Below are positions 1 through 8,458 of a stretch of DNA of 64,000 nt, piece after piece. The notes below the pieces were generated by a model, which had not been told where the DNA came from, did no database searches, and saw only the letters and a list, made by a program, of their open reading frames with translations. This stretch comes from Georgenia wutianyii (lineage in GTDB: Bacteria > Actinomycetota > Actinomycetes > Actinomycetales > Actinomycetaceae): NCBI RefSeq assembly GCF_006349365.1, contig NZ_CP040899.1:2604001-2668000 (forward strand). Reading direction: 5' to 3'. A program made the translations under genes and the position numbers. Every line of letters begins with the position of its first letter. Within the stretch, counting starts at the first letter, position 1.

Positions 1-668
1 CCGGGGTGCGGAGCGTCAACGGTACGGTGCCCGTCGTCGTCATCCCCAACGCGAGCGACTTCTCCCTCTTCCCCGATCCCTCGGAGACGCCGGAGATCCG
101 CGCGGAGCAGGGCTGGGAGCCGGAGGAGACGGTCCTGGTCTACGCCGGGAGCTTCGGCCGCATCTACAACCTCGGCTGGGTGGTGGACCTCGCGGCCGCG
201 CTGCGCTCCCAGGGCGTGCGCGTGGTGATGTACGGGAACGGCGGCACGATGCCCGCACTGCGGCAGCGTGCCACGAAGCACGGCCTCGACGTCGACTCCC
301 TGCTCCCCGGCCGTGTCCGGCGCCAGGACCTCGCCCGCGTCCTGTCGGCGGCGGATGCCACCATCTCCAGCGTGCTGCGTCTCACGTGCCTCGAGCCGGC
401 ATCGATCAACAAGGTCTTCGAGTCGATGGCGGCGCAGAAGCCCGTGCTCTTCAACCACGACGGCTGGCTCACCGAGCTCATGACCGAGCACCGTGCCGGC
501 TGGAGGCTCGACGACGACCCGGCCAAGGCGGCGCTCCAGGTCCAGGACATCCTGGCGCGCCCCGAGCAGCTCCGCGAGGCCGGCGAGCGCAGCGCCGAGC
601 TCGGGCGCGAGCGCTTCGACCGCGACAAGCTCTACGTCGGCTTCCGCGCGGCGGTGGTCGGCGCGTGA
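1..668 (+). CDS. Glycosyltransferase family 4 C-terminal part (5' truncated by window)
   Basis: The frame is open from the window edge to the TGA at 666-668, so the N-terminal acceptor domain lies outside. What remains is a GT-B C-terminal nucleotide-sugar domain. It has the strand YAGSFGRIYNL, the segment VVMYGNGGTMPALR, and a KVFESMAAQKPVLFN loop, which is the E-x-M-A-x-x-KPV pattern that contacts the donor sugar nucleotide in family 4 enzymes. It ends in an ERFDRDKLY helix typical of the family. The next gene starts about 40 bp downstream and encodes a flippase-like protein, followed by a polysaccharide co-polymerase/kinase. This places the enzyme in exopolysaccharide or capsule assembly at the cytoplasmic face. 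The sugar specificity cannot be read from the sequence. Confidence 0.85.
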   Translation, partial: GVRSVNGTVPVVVIPNASDFSLFPDPSETPEIRAEQGWEPEETVLVYAGSFGRIYNLGWVVDLAAALRSQGVRVVMYGNGGTMPALRQRATKHGLDVDSLLPGRVRRQDLARVLSAADATISSVLRLTCLEPASINKVFESMAAQKPVLFNHDGWLTELMTEHRAGWRLDDDPAKAALQVQDILARPEQLREAGERSAELGRERFDRDKLYVGFRAAVVGA

Positions 669-711
669 GCCCGTCGTCACCTTCGGCGCGCGGTCCTCGG
701 TGGATCGCCCG

Positions 712-1908
712 GTGAGCCGCCGGTTCACCCATCCCGCCTACGCCCTGCTCGCGGGGCAGGTGGTCACCGCGGGCGTCGCCTTCGCCATCAACTTCCTCTC
801 CTCGAGCGTGATGCCGCCGGACCAGCGCGGCACCCTGGCCTTCTTCATCCAGCTGTCCTACATCGCGACCACTCTCGGGCTCCTGGGCGTCGAGCGGCCC
901 TACGTGGCCGAACGGACGGGGGTCTCCTTCCCCACCGCCGTGAGGGAGCTCGGCCGGCTGACGAGGTCGGTGTGGGTCGGGGCCGCGCTCCTGGTGGTCG
1001 CCGCCTTCGTCACCGGGTGGGTCTCGGGCTGGTTCCTGGCACTCCTGCTCGCGATGTCGGCCACCTACGTCGTCTCCAACGCCGCTGTGCGCAGGGTCCG
1101 GATCGCCTACGTCGTCAGCCGTGACCGCCGGACCTTCGTCACGAACACCATCGCGGTGCAGTGCGGGCTGCTCGGGCTGGGGGTCGTGCTCTACCTCCTC
1201 GACGTGAGCTCGCCGGCCGCCTGGCTGGGCGCCTACGCCCTGAGCAGCGCCGCGGCGATGGTGACGAGCGCCCGCGCACGCCGTCGGTCGCGCGAGGAGC
1301 ACGTGTCCACGAGCCAGCTGGCGCGTGTCCGGCGCGAGGGGCTCAGGCTCATCCCCGCCTCGCTGGGCAACACCGCGCTCCTCCGCTCGGACCGTCTGAT
1401 GATGCCTTTCCTCTCGTCGGCTGCGGAGCTGGGCATCTACGTCACCGTCGCGACGGTGATGGAGGTCGGTGCCTGGCCGATCCAGCAGTGGGTGGACGCC
1501 TCCCTGGGGCGGCTGCGCTCACGCGCCGCCGGCAGCAACCGAGGCCTCGTCATCAAGCTCTTCCTCGGGGTGGTGAGCCTCACCGTCGTCATCGGCGTGC
1601 TCGCCTACTTCGCGATCAGTCTGCTCCTGCCCGAGGAGTACCACCGGTCGCTGGAGCTCATCCCGATCCTCGGCGCGGGCACCGTCGTCTACGCGATGAC
1701 GCGCCTCCAGCACGGCTGGCTGATCGCCGAGGGCCGTCCAGGCCTCGTGTCCGTCGCCGAGACGGTCGGGCTCGTGGCCTCCGCCGTCCTCTACGTCGGG
1801 CTCATCCCGCCCTTCGGGGCGATGGGTGCGGCGATCGGCTCCGGCATCGGGCACTGCATCCTGTTCGGCACGACCTGGGCGCTGCGGCGCCGCGCCAACA
1901 GGGCGTAG
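712..1908 (+). CDS. Polysaccharide flippase-like multi-spanning membrane protein
   Basis: About 398 residues with some eleven hydrophobic segments. It begins HPAYALLAGQVVTAGVAFAINFLSS, a typical first helix of the MATE-like oligosaccharidyl-lipid flippase superfamily (Wzx/PST). The motif GNTALLRSDRLMMPFLSSAAELGIY in mid-protein matches the region where these transporters carry a conserved R-x-D. It probably moves lipid-linked repeat units across the membrane. It follows a glycosyltransferase and precedes a Wzc-like kinase, the usual order in exopolysaccharide loci. I chose the GTG at 712; an in-frame GTG at 700 is equally possible and neither has a strong ribosome-binding site. The upstream in-frame extension to 493 overlaps the glycosyltransferase and is composition noise. 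Confidence 0.8.
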   Translation: MSRRFTHPAYALLAGQVVTAGVAFAINFLSSSVMPPDQRGTLAFFIQLSYIATTLGLLGVERPYVAERTGVSFPTAVRELGRLTRSVWVGAALLVVAAFVTGWVSGWFLALLLAMSATYVVSNAAVRRVRIAYVVSRDRRTFVTNTIAVQCGLLGLGVVLYLLDVSSPAAWLGAYALSSAAAMVTSARARRRSREEHVSTSQLARVRREGLRLIPASLGNTALLRSDRLMMPFLSSAAELGIYVTVATVMEVGAWPIQQWVDASLGRLRSRAAGSNRGLVIKLFLGVVSLTVVIGVLAYFAISLLLPEEYHRSLELIPILGAGTVVYAMTRLQHGWLIAEGRPGLVSVAETVGLVASAVLYVGLIPPFGAMGAAIGSGIGHCILFGTTWALRRRANRA

Positions 1909-2014
1909 GTGCGGGGGCTGGCGGCGACCAGCCCTCGACCGTTCGGCGGCCGGCCGCCTGGAAGTGATGTGGGAGGATGACCCGGGCATGACCAATGGAC
2001 TTTCAGGGGGATGA

Positions 2015-3496
2015 ATGGAACTGCGCGACTACCTGCACGTGCTTCGCACCCGATGGTTGTCCATCGTCACGGTTGCGCTGGTCACCCTGGCAGCGACAGC
2101 GGCAGCGACGTTGCTGACGACGCCGGAGTACACGTCATCGACGCGCATGTTCTTCGCGGTGCAGGGCGGTGAGACGGTCTCGGACCTCGCTCAGGGCTCG
2201 ACCTTCACCGAGAAGCAGATGTCCTCCTACGCGGAGGTCGCCAAGTCCCCGATCGTCCTCGACCCCGTCGCCGAGGCCTTCGGCCTCGAGCAGGACTCCC
2301 GCAGCCTGGCGTCGGCCCTTGACGTCACCGTCGCGGCCGACACCACGATCCTCGTCATCTCGGCGACCGACGAGGACCCGGTGCTGGCTCGCGACCTGGC
2401 CAACGCCGTCGCCGACGAGCTCACGTCCACCGTCGGCGGCCTCTCCCCCGAGCGGCCCGACGGCACCGAGACGGTCCGCGCCACGATGCTCAGCGAGGCG
2501 CAGGTCCCCCAGTCCCCGTCGTCGCCCAACACGATGCGCAACCTCGCGCTCGGCCTCGTCCTCGGCCTGCTGCTCGGTGTCGGCGTCGCGCTGCTGCGGC
2601 AGGTGCTCGACACGAAGGTCCGCGACGAGAACGACATCGCCGCCGTCACCGACGCGAGCCCGCTCGCCATCGTGCCGATCGACACCGCAGCGACCGACCA
2701 TCCCGTCTTCATGCATGACGACTCCATGGGCATGCGCGCCGAGGCGATCCGCCGGCTCCGGACGAACCTCCAGTTCGTCGACTTCGGGGACCGGCCGAGC
2801 TCGATAGTCGTCACCTCCTCCGTCCCGGCCGAGGGCAAGACGACCACGGCGATCAACCTCGCCGCCTCGCTCGCCGACGCCGGCGCGCGGGTGGTGCTCG
2901 TCGACGCCGATCTCCGCCGCCCGACCGTGGCCAAGTACATGGGCTTCGAGGGACGCGTCGGCCTCACCACCGTCCTCATCGGCCGAGCCAACGTCGAGGA
3001 CGTCGTCCAGCCCTGGCAGGGCTCCTCCCTCGACATCCTGCCCTCCGGTCAGATCCCGCCGAACCCGAGCGAGCTGCTCGGCTCGCGGGCCATGACGCGC
3101 CTGCTCGAGGAGCTCACCAGCACGTACGACGTCGTCATCCTCGACAGCCCGCCGCTCCTGCCGGTCACCGACGCCGCTGTCCTCAGCAAGCTCGCCGGTG
3201 GCACCCTCGTCGTCGCCGGCGCGGACCGCCTGCAGAAGCAGCAGCTGCGGGCCTCGCTCGAGGCACTGACCAAGGTCGACGCCCACGTCCTCGGGATCGT
3301 GCTCAACAAGGCGCAGCGCAAGGAGCGCGACCGGTACGCCTACGAGTACTACAGCAGCCAGGACCCCACGCTCACCGGGACCCGCTCGTCCTCGCGCAAA
3401 GCGCGTGGCGCTCGACAGGTCACCGAGCCCGAGCCTGCCGTCGCGAACCGGTCCACGTGGCCCGGCGAGCGGATGTCCGCCACTCCTCGCCGCTGA
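2015..3496 (+). CDS. Polysaccharide biosynthesis tyrosine autokinase (Wzz-BY-kinase fusion)
   Basis: A 493-residue protein. An N-terminal Wzz/chain-length domain is held between two membrane segments (about residues 14-34 and 172-193). The cytoplasmic bacterial tyrosine kinase domain follows: Walker A VPAEGKTTT near 270-278, Walker A' VLVDADLRRP near 293, and Walker B VVILDSPPLLP near 373. The tail has a short tyrosine cluster, DRYAYEYYSSQD, the expected autophosphorylation site. These fused kinases control polymer length and export, with phosphorylation cycling reversed by a low-molecular-weight phosphatase; such a gene lies at 7862. The ATG at 2015 is preceded by CAGGGGG four bases upstream. 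An overlapping ATG at 2011 is out of frame. The 106 bp upstream hold no recognisable gene. Confidence 0.93.
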   Translation: MELRDYLHVLRTRWLSIVTVALVTLAATAAATLLTTPEYTSSTRMFFAVQGGETVSDLAQGSTFTEKQMSSYAEVAKSPIVLDPVAEAFGLEQDSRSLASALDVTVAADTTILVISATDEDPVLARDLANAVADELTSTVGGLSPERPDGTETVRATMLSEAQVPQSPSSPNTMRNLALGLVLGLLLGVGVALLRQVLDTKVRDENDIAAVTDASPLAIVPIDTAATDHPVFMHDDSMGMRAEAIRRLRTNLQFVDFGDRPSSIVVTSSVPAEGKTTTAINLAASLADAGARVVLVDADLRRPTVAKYMGFEGRVGLTTVLIGRANVEDVVQPWQGSSLDILPSGQIPPNPSELLGSRAMTRLLEELTSTYDVVILDSPPLLPVTDAAVLSKLAGGTLVVAGADRLQKQQLRASLEALTKVDAHVLGIVLNKAQRKERDRYAYEYYSSQDPTLTGTRSSSRKARGARQVTEPEPAVANRSTWPGERMSATPRR

Positions 3497-4393
3497 TCAC
3501 GGCGTGACGGTGACCTCGTCACCGGTCCACACCCACACCCGTCCACCTGCCGCGGACACGGCAAGATCCTCACCGCTGGGGGCCACCACGCCGCTGCACG
3601 TCGGCTCCTCCCCTGCGCTGCCGTCAGGACGGATAAGGGCGACGGCGAGGGTGTCCGCGCACGCCTCCCAGGCACCGGCCACCACGTAGCCCTCGTCGGT
3701 CAGACCGACAGCCCGCGCCCGGACGTCGGGGGTGTGCCGCGTCCACGTCGCCCCGCCGTCGGCCGTGAGTGCGAGGCTGACGTCGGCGCACAGGACGGCG
3801 GCGTGCGCCGTGTCGAGCGCGGCGAGCTGGACCGCCTCGCAGGGTGTCTCCACCGTTCCCGCAGGCGCCCCCATGAGATCGGTGTCGCCCGGCACGAGGT
3901 ACCAGGAGCCGTCGAGGTACTGGTCGTTCGCCGTCCAGGAGGCTCCGGCGGTCGAGGAGGAGAGGTACGTGGGCGCGCAGCCCGCTCCCCCACCGATGAC
4001 GGAGAGCGACTCGGGCCCCAGGGCGCGCAGTCGGCTCACCGGAGCGAGGTCGACGGGCAGCTCCTGCCACGTCAGCCCGCCGTCCACGCTGCGCTCCACC
4101 GTCCCGGCCTCGCCGCAGGATCCCGCCGTCGCCCGCCACGCCGTCGTGCCGTCGACGTTGACGAGCAGCCGCCCCGACCGGGCGAGCCGCTCCACCTCAG
4201 CGAGGCCGTCGGTCTCCTGCTTCGTCGGCGGCGTGGTCGCCTCCACGCCGGGGGTCACCGTCGCAGGTCTGTCCGCGGCGTCGACGACGGGAGTGGTCGG
4301 GCGGGTCACCAGCAGGGCGACGAGCACGACGTTGAGCAGGACGAGGGCGCCGAGGCCCGCCACGGGGAGTCGGCGGCTGGAGCGCGATGCCAT
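3497..4393 (-). CDS. Membrane-anchored or secreted protein with Asp-box (BNR/sialidase-like) repeats
   Basis: A 298-residue protein with a basic start and one hydrophobic helix at about residues 10-30 (LPVAGLGALVLLNVVLVALLV), so it is anchored or exported. The ectodomain contains Asp-box motifs: RSVDGGLTWQE and LTADGGATWTR fit S/T-x-D-x-G-x-T-W, and STAGASWTA is a degenerate copy. These mark short beta-propeller blades of the sialidase/BNR type. The count is too low, and the Arg triad is not evident, so I do not call an active sialidase. The gene converges tail to tail with the tyrosine kinase gene, with stop codons adjacent at 3494-3499. It lies 44 bp from the end of the CAP-domain gene on the same strand. 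The role is unknown; an accessory surface protein of the polysaccharide locus is the best guess. Confidence 0.7.
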   Translation of the reverse strand: MASRSSRRLPVAGLGALVLLNVVLVALLVTRPTTPVVDAADRPATVTPGVEATTPPTKQETDGLAEVERLARSGRLLVNVDGTTAWRATAGSCGEAGTVERSVDGGLTWQELPVDLAPVSRLRALGPESLSVIGGGAGCAPTYLSSSTAGASWTANDQYLDGSWYLVPGDTDLMGAPAGTVETPCEAVQLAALDTAHAAVLCADVSLALTADGGATWTRHTPDVRARAVGLTDEGYVVAGAWEACADTLAVALIRPDGSAGEEPTCSGVVAPSGEDLAVSAAGGRVWVWTGDEVTVTP

Positions 4394-4436
4394 CTGCGGT
4401 CACCTCATGGGAGTTCGGAGCACGGCCGTGCTCGGG

Positions 4437-4934
4437 TCAGGGTCCGAGGAAGAGCTGGGAGCACAGCAGTCGCGCGCCGTCGGGGACGCACCCGATCCCG
4501 ATCTCGGTGAGGGCCGGGTCGAGGAGGTTCGCCCGGTGACCGGAGGAGTCCAGCCACGCCGCGACGACGTCGGCGGGTTCCGCGGTGCTGTTGACGAGGT
4601 TCTCGGCCGCGGTGGTGAACGGCGCGCACTCCTGGATCACCGGCCCCAGCGGTGCATGGACGAGCTCCTCCTGCCCGACGAGGTCCGTCGCGCGAGCCAC
4701 GGCCGCCTGCCGGGCGCAGTCGGATGCCGCGAGCGGCTGGAGGCCCTCGGCGTAACGGGTCTCGTTGGTGAGCTCGACGAGCTCGGCCGCATACCCCGAG
4801 GGGTCCTCCGGTGTCGCGCCGGGGGGCGCCGCGGGCTCGGGGTGGGCGGCACCGGCGCCGCAGGCGCCGAGCGCGGCCGCGACCACACCGAGACAGCCGG
4901 CCAGCCGCAGTGCGCCGACACTTCTGCCCATCAT
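4437..4934 (-). CDS. CAP-domain (SCP/PR-1-like) lipoprotein
   Basis: 165 residues. A signal peptide ends in the lipobox LGAC with Cys25 as the lipidation site. After a Pro/Ala-rich linker comes a small CAP domain: LVELTNETRYAEGLQPL is the family's N-terminal helix, AENLVN and WLDSSGHRANLLDPALTEIGIGC match the conserved HR-x-N-LLDP-x-x-x-x-x-G signature, and LFLGP ends the fold. Bacterial CAP proteins are secreted or lipid-anchored, and most have no assigned activity; some bind sterols, peptides or cell wall. The start codon ATG at 4934 has AAGGATG just upstream on the minus strand. It lies downstream of the LPXTG gene, separated by a long hairpin. Confidence 0.85.
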   Translation of the reverse strand: MMGRSVGALRLAGCLGVVAAALGACGAGAAHPEPAAPPGATPEDPSGYAAELVELTNETRYAEGLQPLAASDCARQAAVARATDLVGQEELVHAPLGPVIQECAPFTTAAENLVNSTAEPADVVAAWLDSSGHRANLLDPALTEIGIGCVPDGARLLCSQLFLGP

Positions 4935-4952
4935 CCTTCGCTCCCGGGTGGG

Positions 4953-4990
4953 CGAGAGGGCCCCGGCGACGAGTCGCCGGGGCCCTCTCG
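4953..4990 (-). terminator. Strong hairpin terminator between LPXTG gene and CAP gene
   Basis: An uninterrupted inverted repeat of 17 bp (left arm 4953-4969, right arm 4974-4990) with a four-base loop. It lies just past the end of the LPXTG gene on the minus strand. There is no T-run after it, as is common in high-GC actinobacteria. Confidence 0.75.
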
Positions 4991-5014
4991 GACGTTCGTT
5001 GACGTCGGCAGACG

Positions 5015-5536
5015 TCAGGCAGAGACCTTCATGCGGCGGGTGAAGTAGATGGCCGCGGCGCCGACGAGCAGCAGCAGCGCGCCGCCGATGATCAGCGGGG
5101 TGGCCGTCGCACCCGTCTCGGGAAGGCCGGCGGCCCCACCGTCGGTGGTGACGGGCGCGCCCGAGCCGTCACCCACGACGACAGTGATGGTGTCGAGGAC
5201 GTTGCCCTCGGCATCCGTGGCGACCAGGTCGTAGGCCCCCTCCTCGAGCAGAGTCACGCTGAAGACGGCCTGGCCGTCGACAGCGGTCTTCGTCAGCGCC
5301 TTGGTCCCGGCGATGAGAATGTCGTCGTCCCCCACGTTCGCGTCGTCCGAGGTGACGGTCAGCGTGACGTCAGTCCCGCTGGGTGCAGTGACCGTGACCG
5401 TGAAGGCCTCGCCCGGGGCCGGGTTGGTCGTGGACACTGTGACGTCGAAGTCGTCCTCCGAGTAGCCGAGAGCGGCACTCGGTGCGAGGACGAGCAGCGC
5501 CGCGGCGAACACCGCGACGATGGCACGTCGAATCAT
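5015..5536 (-). CDS. LPXTG cell-wall-anchored protein with an Ig-like domain
   Basis: 173 residues from the ATG at 5536, which has GGGGGA nine bases upstream; an in-frame TTG at 5551 overlaps that site and is less likely. A signal peptide (IRRAIVAVFAAALLVLAPSAALG) is followed by a single beta-rich domain, about residues 25-125, rich in Thr/Val (VTVSTTNPAPGEAFTVTVTAPSG). This resembles bacterial Ig-like folds. The C-terminus carries LPETG, a hydrophobic helix (TPLIIGGALLLLVGAAAIYF) and a basic tail RRMKVSA. This is the sorting signal used by sortase to link proteins to peptidoglycan. No sortase gene lies in this window. It may decorate the cell surface together with the polysaccharide made by neighbouring genes. 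Confidence 0.88.
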   Translation of the reverse strand: MIRRAIVAVFAAALLVLAPSAALGYSEDDFDVTVSTTNPAPGEAFTVTVTAPSGTDVTLTVTSDDANVGDDDILIAGTKALTKTAVDGQAVFSVTLLEEGAYDLVATDAEGNVLDTITVVVGDGSGAPVTTDGGAAGLPETGATATPLIIGGALLLLVGAAAIYFTRRMKVSA

Positions 5537-5606
5537 GAGCAGTTCCCCCAAGTTGGTCCCGAAGGACCATAGTTGTGATCGGTTCCGAACAGGCTAACGG
5601 CTCGAA

Positions 5607-7496
5607 TCAGCATGTCAACGCGGCGGAGACGAACATCTCGTTACCCGGACCGGGGGTCGTCCGCAGGATCGGGTCGCCCGTGAGGCCCGTCCCGGTGGTG
5701 ATGTCGATCTCCGTCGTCACGGACTGTCCCGGGCTCAGGTGCACCCGGCGCCCGACCACGACCTGGTCGTCGTGGACCTGTGGGAGGACCTCGACCTCGC
5801 CGGCCGGGTCGCGCACGCCCGTGATGCGCCCGCCCGTGGGCGCGTAGACGAGCAGGTTCGAGCGCATGTCACCCTGCGGGACGACGCGACCCAGACCGAC
5901 GAGCGAGGCCGGGAGCGTAGCCGCGCCGTCGGGCACCTCGGACGTGAGCGTGACCGAGACCGTGAGGTCCTGAGCGCCGTTCGCGTGGCACTGCTCCGCG
6001 ACGACCTCGACCTCCATGCGTTGGTAGTACGCGATCTTCGCGGCGCTGAGGTCGTTGACGTACACGCCGACGACGGGTGAGCCGTCGCCGTCGTCGCCGC
6101 GGAGCTCGCCGCTGAGGACGGTGCCGCTGAGCAGCGCCTGCTCCGGCTCGTGGGCGGACCACACGTGGATCCTGCCCTCGTCAGCGGCCTCGACGAGGGC
6201 GGCGACCGTCGCGGTGGGGTCGGCGCCGCCGGTCATCGCGCGGGAGAAGACCTGGGCGGCCGCGAGCTCGAAGAACGCGTCCTGGGCGGCGGGCTCCGCG
6301 ATCTCGCGGTAGACGCCGTTGAGCATGAGGTCCGCAGCGTTGTCCGCGGTCAGCTGCGAGCCCTCCCCGAGAAATCCGGCTGGAGCGCCGACCGCCCACA
6401 GGGCCTCCTGCGGGACGTCGATCGGGCCGGTGGCCGAGAGCATGGACCCGAGGGCCACCGGGTCCAGCGAGAGGACTCCGTCGACCTCGCCCCCGACGCG
6501 CTCCGTCCACATCGCGCGGATGAGCTCGGCGCTGCGCGGGAAGTCCGGCGTGGCGGTGACGTTCCCCGGGTAGCGCCCCAGCTGCGTCCCGAACAGGGCG
6601 ACCTCGGCGTCGCTGAGCTCGACGACGGGCTCGGGGAAGGAGCCGATGTCACCGGCGGAGAGCTGCTCGACGAGGTCGACGGCGCCGTCGTCGGCCCGCA
6701 GGTGGAGGAAGGCACCGGTGAGCCCGCCGGTGGACCGGGGCTCGGCGTTGTTCTGCACCATGAGGACGTAGTCCCGCGGCTCGTCGGCACCGAGCATCGG
6801 CGGGACGAGCTGGACGGCACGGGACGCCGACGCCGTGAGGCTCGCGACGTCGTCGACCTGGCCGGTGAGGTCCGCGAGCGGGCCGCGCATCAGCTCGAGG
6901 ACCTCCTCGGGGTCGATGGTCGCGAGACGCTCACGGGCGTCGTCGACAGCCTCGTCCGCGGCGACCACCTGCGGCGCGACCTCGACGAACGGCGCGAGGT
7001 CGATCCGACCGTCCTGCGGTGCCAGGCGCGCCGGGTCGACGACGCCCGCCGCGGAGACGAGCTGGGGCAGCACGTCACCGGCGAGGTCGTCGACCACCTC
7101 GGTGGCCGTCCGTGCCGCGGCGACGTTCGGGCCGAGGTACGGCACGTGCGCGGCCAGCGACCAGTGCGGCCCGGAGACGGCGTCCCGGGCAGCCCCGGCG
7201 TGCTCCCGCAGCTCCTCCGCCGTGGCCGCGGCGGCGTCGGTCTGCCCGCTGAGCGCCTGCTCGCGCAGCTGGGTGACGAGCGGGATCGCGGCGCGCAGAT
7301 CGGCCTGCGCCGCCCGGGCCTGCACGGCGAACAGGACCATGAGACCGAGGAGCGCGAGCAGGAGCAGCGTGATGAGCAGCGCCAGGACCGTGCGGCCACG
7401 GCCTGATCGACGTCGACGGCGGGGACGCTCGCCGTGGTCGCTCGGGCGGGGGGCGGACGTGTCGTCCTCGAGCCAGCTGGGGAAGGTGTCCGTCAC
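5607..7496 (-). CDS. DUF4012 domain-containing membrane protein
   Basis: 629 residues. A charged cytoplasmic start (ERPRRRRRSGRGR) is followed by a single transmembrane helix at about 36-60 and a large extracytoplasmic region. The middle and end match the DUF4012 family: HVPYLGPNVAAARTA, the signature NNAEPRSTGGLTGAF, FPRSAELIRAMWTERVGGEVDGV and DPVALGSMLSATGPIDVP. DUF4012 proteins are recurrent in actinobacterial exopolysaccharide and teichoic-acid-like loci. Part of the fold resembles LytR-CpsA-Psr ligases, but no activity is established. Its place between the autokinase and the phosphatase supports a role in polymer attachment or export; that is inference. The start ATG at 7496 gives the expected basic N-terminus. 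Confidence 0.85.
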   Translation of the reverse strand: MTDTFPSWLEDDTSAPRPSDHGERPRRRRRSGRGRTVLALLITLLLLALLGLMVLFAVQARAAQADLRAAIPLVTQLREQALSGQTDAAAATAEELREHAGAARDAVSGPHWSLAAHVPYLGPNVAAARTATEVVDDLAGDVLPQLVSAAGVVDPARLAPQDGRIDLAPFVEVAPQVVAADEAVDDARERLATIDPEEVLELMRGPLADLTGQVDDVASLTASASRAVQLVPPMLGADEPRDYVLMVQNNAEPRSTGGLTGAFLHLRADDGAVDLVEQLSAGDIGSFPEPVVELSDAEVALFGTQLGRYPGNVTATPDFPRSAELIRAMWTERVGGEVDGVLSLDPVALGSMLSATGPIDVPQEALWAVGAPAGFLGEGSQLTADNAADLMLNGVYREIAEPAAQDAFFELAAAQVFSRAMTGGADPTATVAALVEAADEGRIHVWSAHEPEQALLSGTVLSGELRGDDGDGSPVVGVYVNDLSAAKIAYYQRMEVEVVAEQCHANGAQDLTVSVTLTSEVPDGAATLPASLVGLGRVVPQGDMRSNLLVYAPTGGRITGVRDPAGEVEVLPQVHDDQVVVGRRVHLSPGQSVTTEIDITTGTGLTGDPILRTTPGPGNEMFVSAALTC

Positions 7497-7861
7497 GCGG
7501 CCATTCCACCACGGGGCACTCCGACCGGACAGCCCTTTCCAGGGCTCCCCGGCTCAGCCGACGACGGTGCGGAACGACCTCGTCAGCCGCTCCGCGTAGC
7601 TTCTCCTCCGCCTCGGCGAGGACCCTGCCGTGGACGAGCGCGACCGGCGCGAGCTGCGCGATGAGCGGCTCAGTCCGGACCCCGGCCACGTACCTCTCCG
7701 GTGACGAGCCACGGTTCGGCTCCCACCCGGCTGAGGTGCGCGCGCCGGGAGAGCTGACGCGGAATCCACACCCGCGAGCCCCCGCGCCGGGACTCCTGAC
7801 CTCCCGCGCGCCGGGTTAGGCTCGGGCCCGGGAACGTTCGGAGGAGAAGGGGGAGGACCCG
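7497..7861. other. 365-bp intergenic stretch before the phosphatase gene; possible decayed minus-strand gene end
   Basis: No intact gene is visible. On the minus strand about 7560-7690, two adjacent frames read like pieces of one protein end: EPLIAQLAPVALVHGRVLAE, then after a frame change SYAERLTRSFRTVVG followed by a stop. That could be a remnant of a lost gene upstream of DUF4012. On the plus strand the last 50 bp hold a -10-like TAGGCT (7817-7822) and the purine-rich ribosome-binding region of the phosphatase gene. Confidence 0.35.
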
Positions 7862-8458
7862 ATGGCCTACCGCTCGGGCGAGGACTACACGATCCTCGTC
7901 GTGTGCACCGGGAACGTGTGCCGCTCCCCCGCGATCGAGCGCCTCCTGCGCTCCGCGTTCGTCGCCGGCAGCGGGATCGACGTGCACAGCGCGGGCACCG
8001 GGGCGCTTGTCGGCGAGCCGGTCCAGCCGCCCATGGTCAAGCTCCTCCAGCGGCACGGCGTCACGGCCGACGGGTTCGCCGCGCGCGCCCTCACCGAGCC
8101 GATGGTCAGCGGGGCCGACCTCGTCCTCACCGCCACCCGCGCCCACCGTGCCGACGTCGTCGAGCGGGTGCCGGCGGCCGTGCGGCGCACGTTCACCGTG
8201 CGCGAGCTCGCCCGGATGGCGGAAGCGGTCGACCCCGCCGAGCTCGACGCCGCCGCTGGAGCGGACGCCCGGCCCGCCGAGCGCCTCGCCGCGCTCGTGC
8301 CGCTGGCCTCCCGCCAGCGCGCGCAGGTCCCGGCCGAGCTCGACGACGTCGTCGACCCCTACCGGCGGTCCGAGGAGGTCTACGAGGAGTCGTTCGGGCA
8401 GCTGCTCCAGGCCGTGCGCACCATCGCGCGGACGGTGCTGGGTGTGCGCGCGGGCTAG
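7862..8458 (+). CDS. Low-molecular-weight protein tyrosine phosphatase
   Basis: 198 residues. The P-loop is VCTGNVCRSP, with nucleophile Cys15 and Arg21 in the CX5R motif. The general acid sits in VDPYRRSEEVYEESF (Asp near residue 165), the D-P motif of the family. The enzyme removes phosphate from tyrosine residues through a phosphocysteine intermediate. In polysaccharide loci its cognate substrate is the BY-kinase, so the kinase encoded at 2015 is the likely partner. It is longer than the roughly 150-residue core because of an Ala/Glu/Arg-rich insertion (about 115-155). The ATG is preceded by GGAGGAGAAGGGGGAGGA, an unusually long purine-rich ribosome-binding region. A -10-like TAGGCT lies 40 bp upstream. 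Confidence 0.92.
   Translation: MAYRSGEDYTILVVCTGNVCRSPAIERLLRSAFVAGSGIDVHSAGTGALVGEPVQPPMVKLLQRHGVTADGFAARALTEPMVSGADLVLTATRAHRADVVERVPAAVRRTFTVRELARMAEAVDPAELDAAAGADARPAERLAALVPLASRQRAQVPAELDDVVDPYRRSEEVYEESFGQLLQAVRTIARTVLGVRAG

Noticed and set aside
493-711. Longer N-terminus for the flippase-like gene
   Set aside because: The extension overlaps the glycosyltransferase gene and reads as Arg/Ser/Ala low-complexity sequence.
3497-4393. True sialidase
   Set aside because: Only two clear Asp boxes and no arginine triad or catalytic Tyr/Glu pair are visible.
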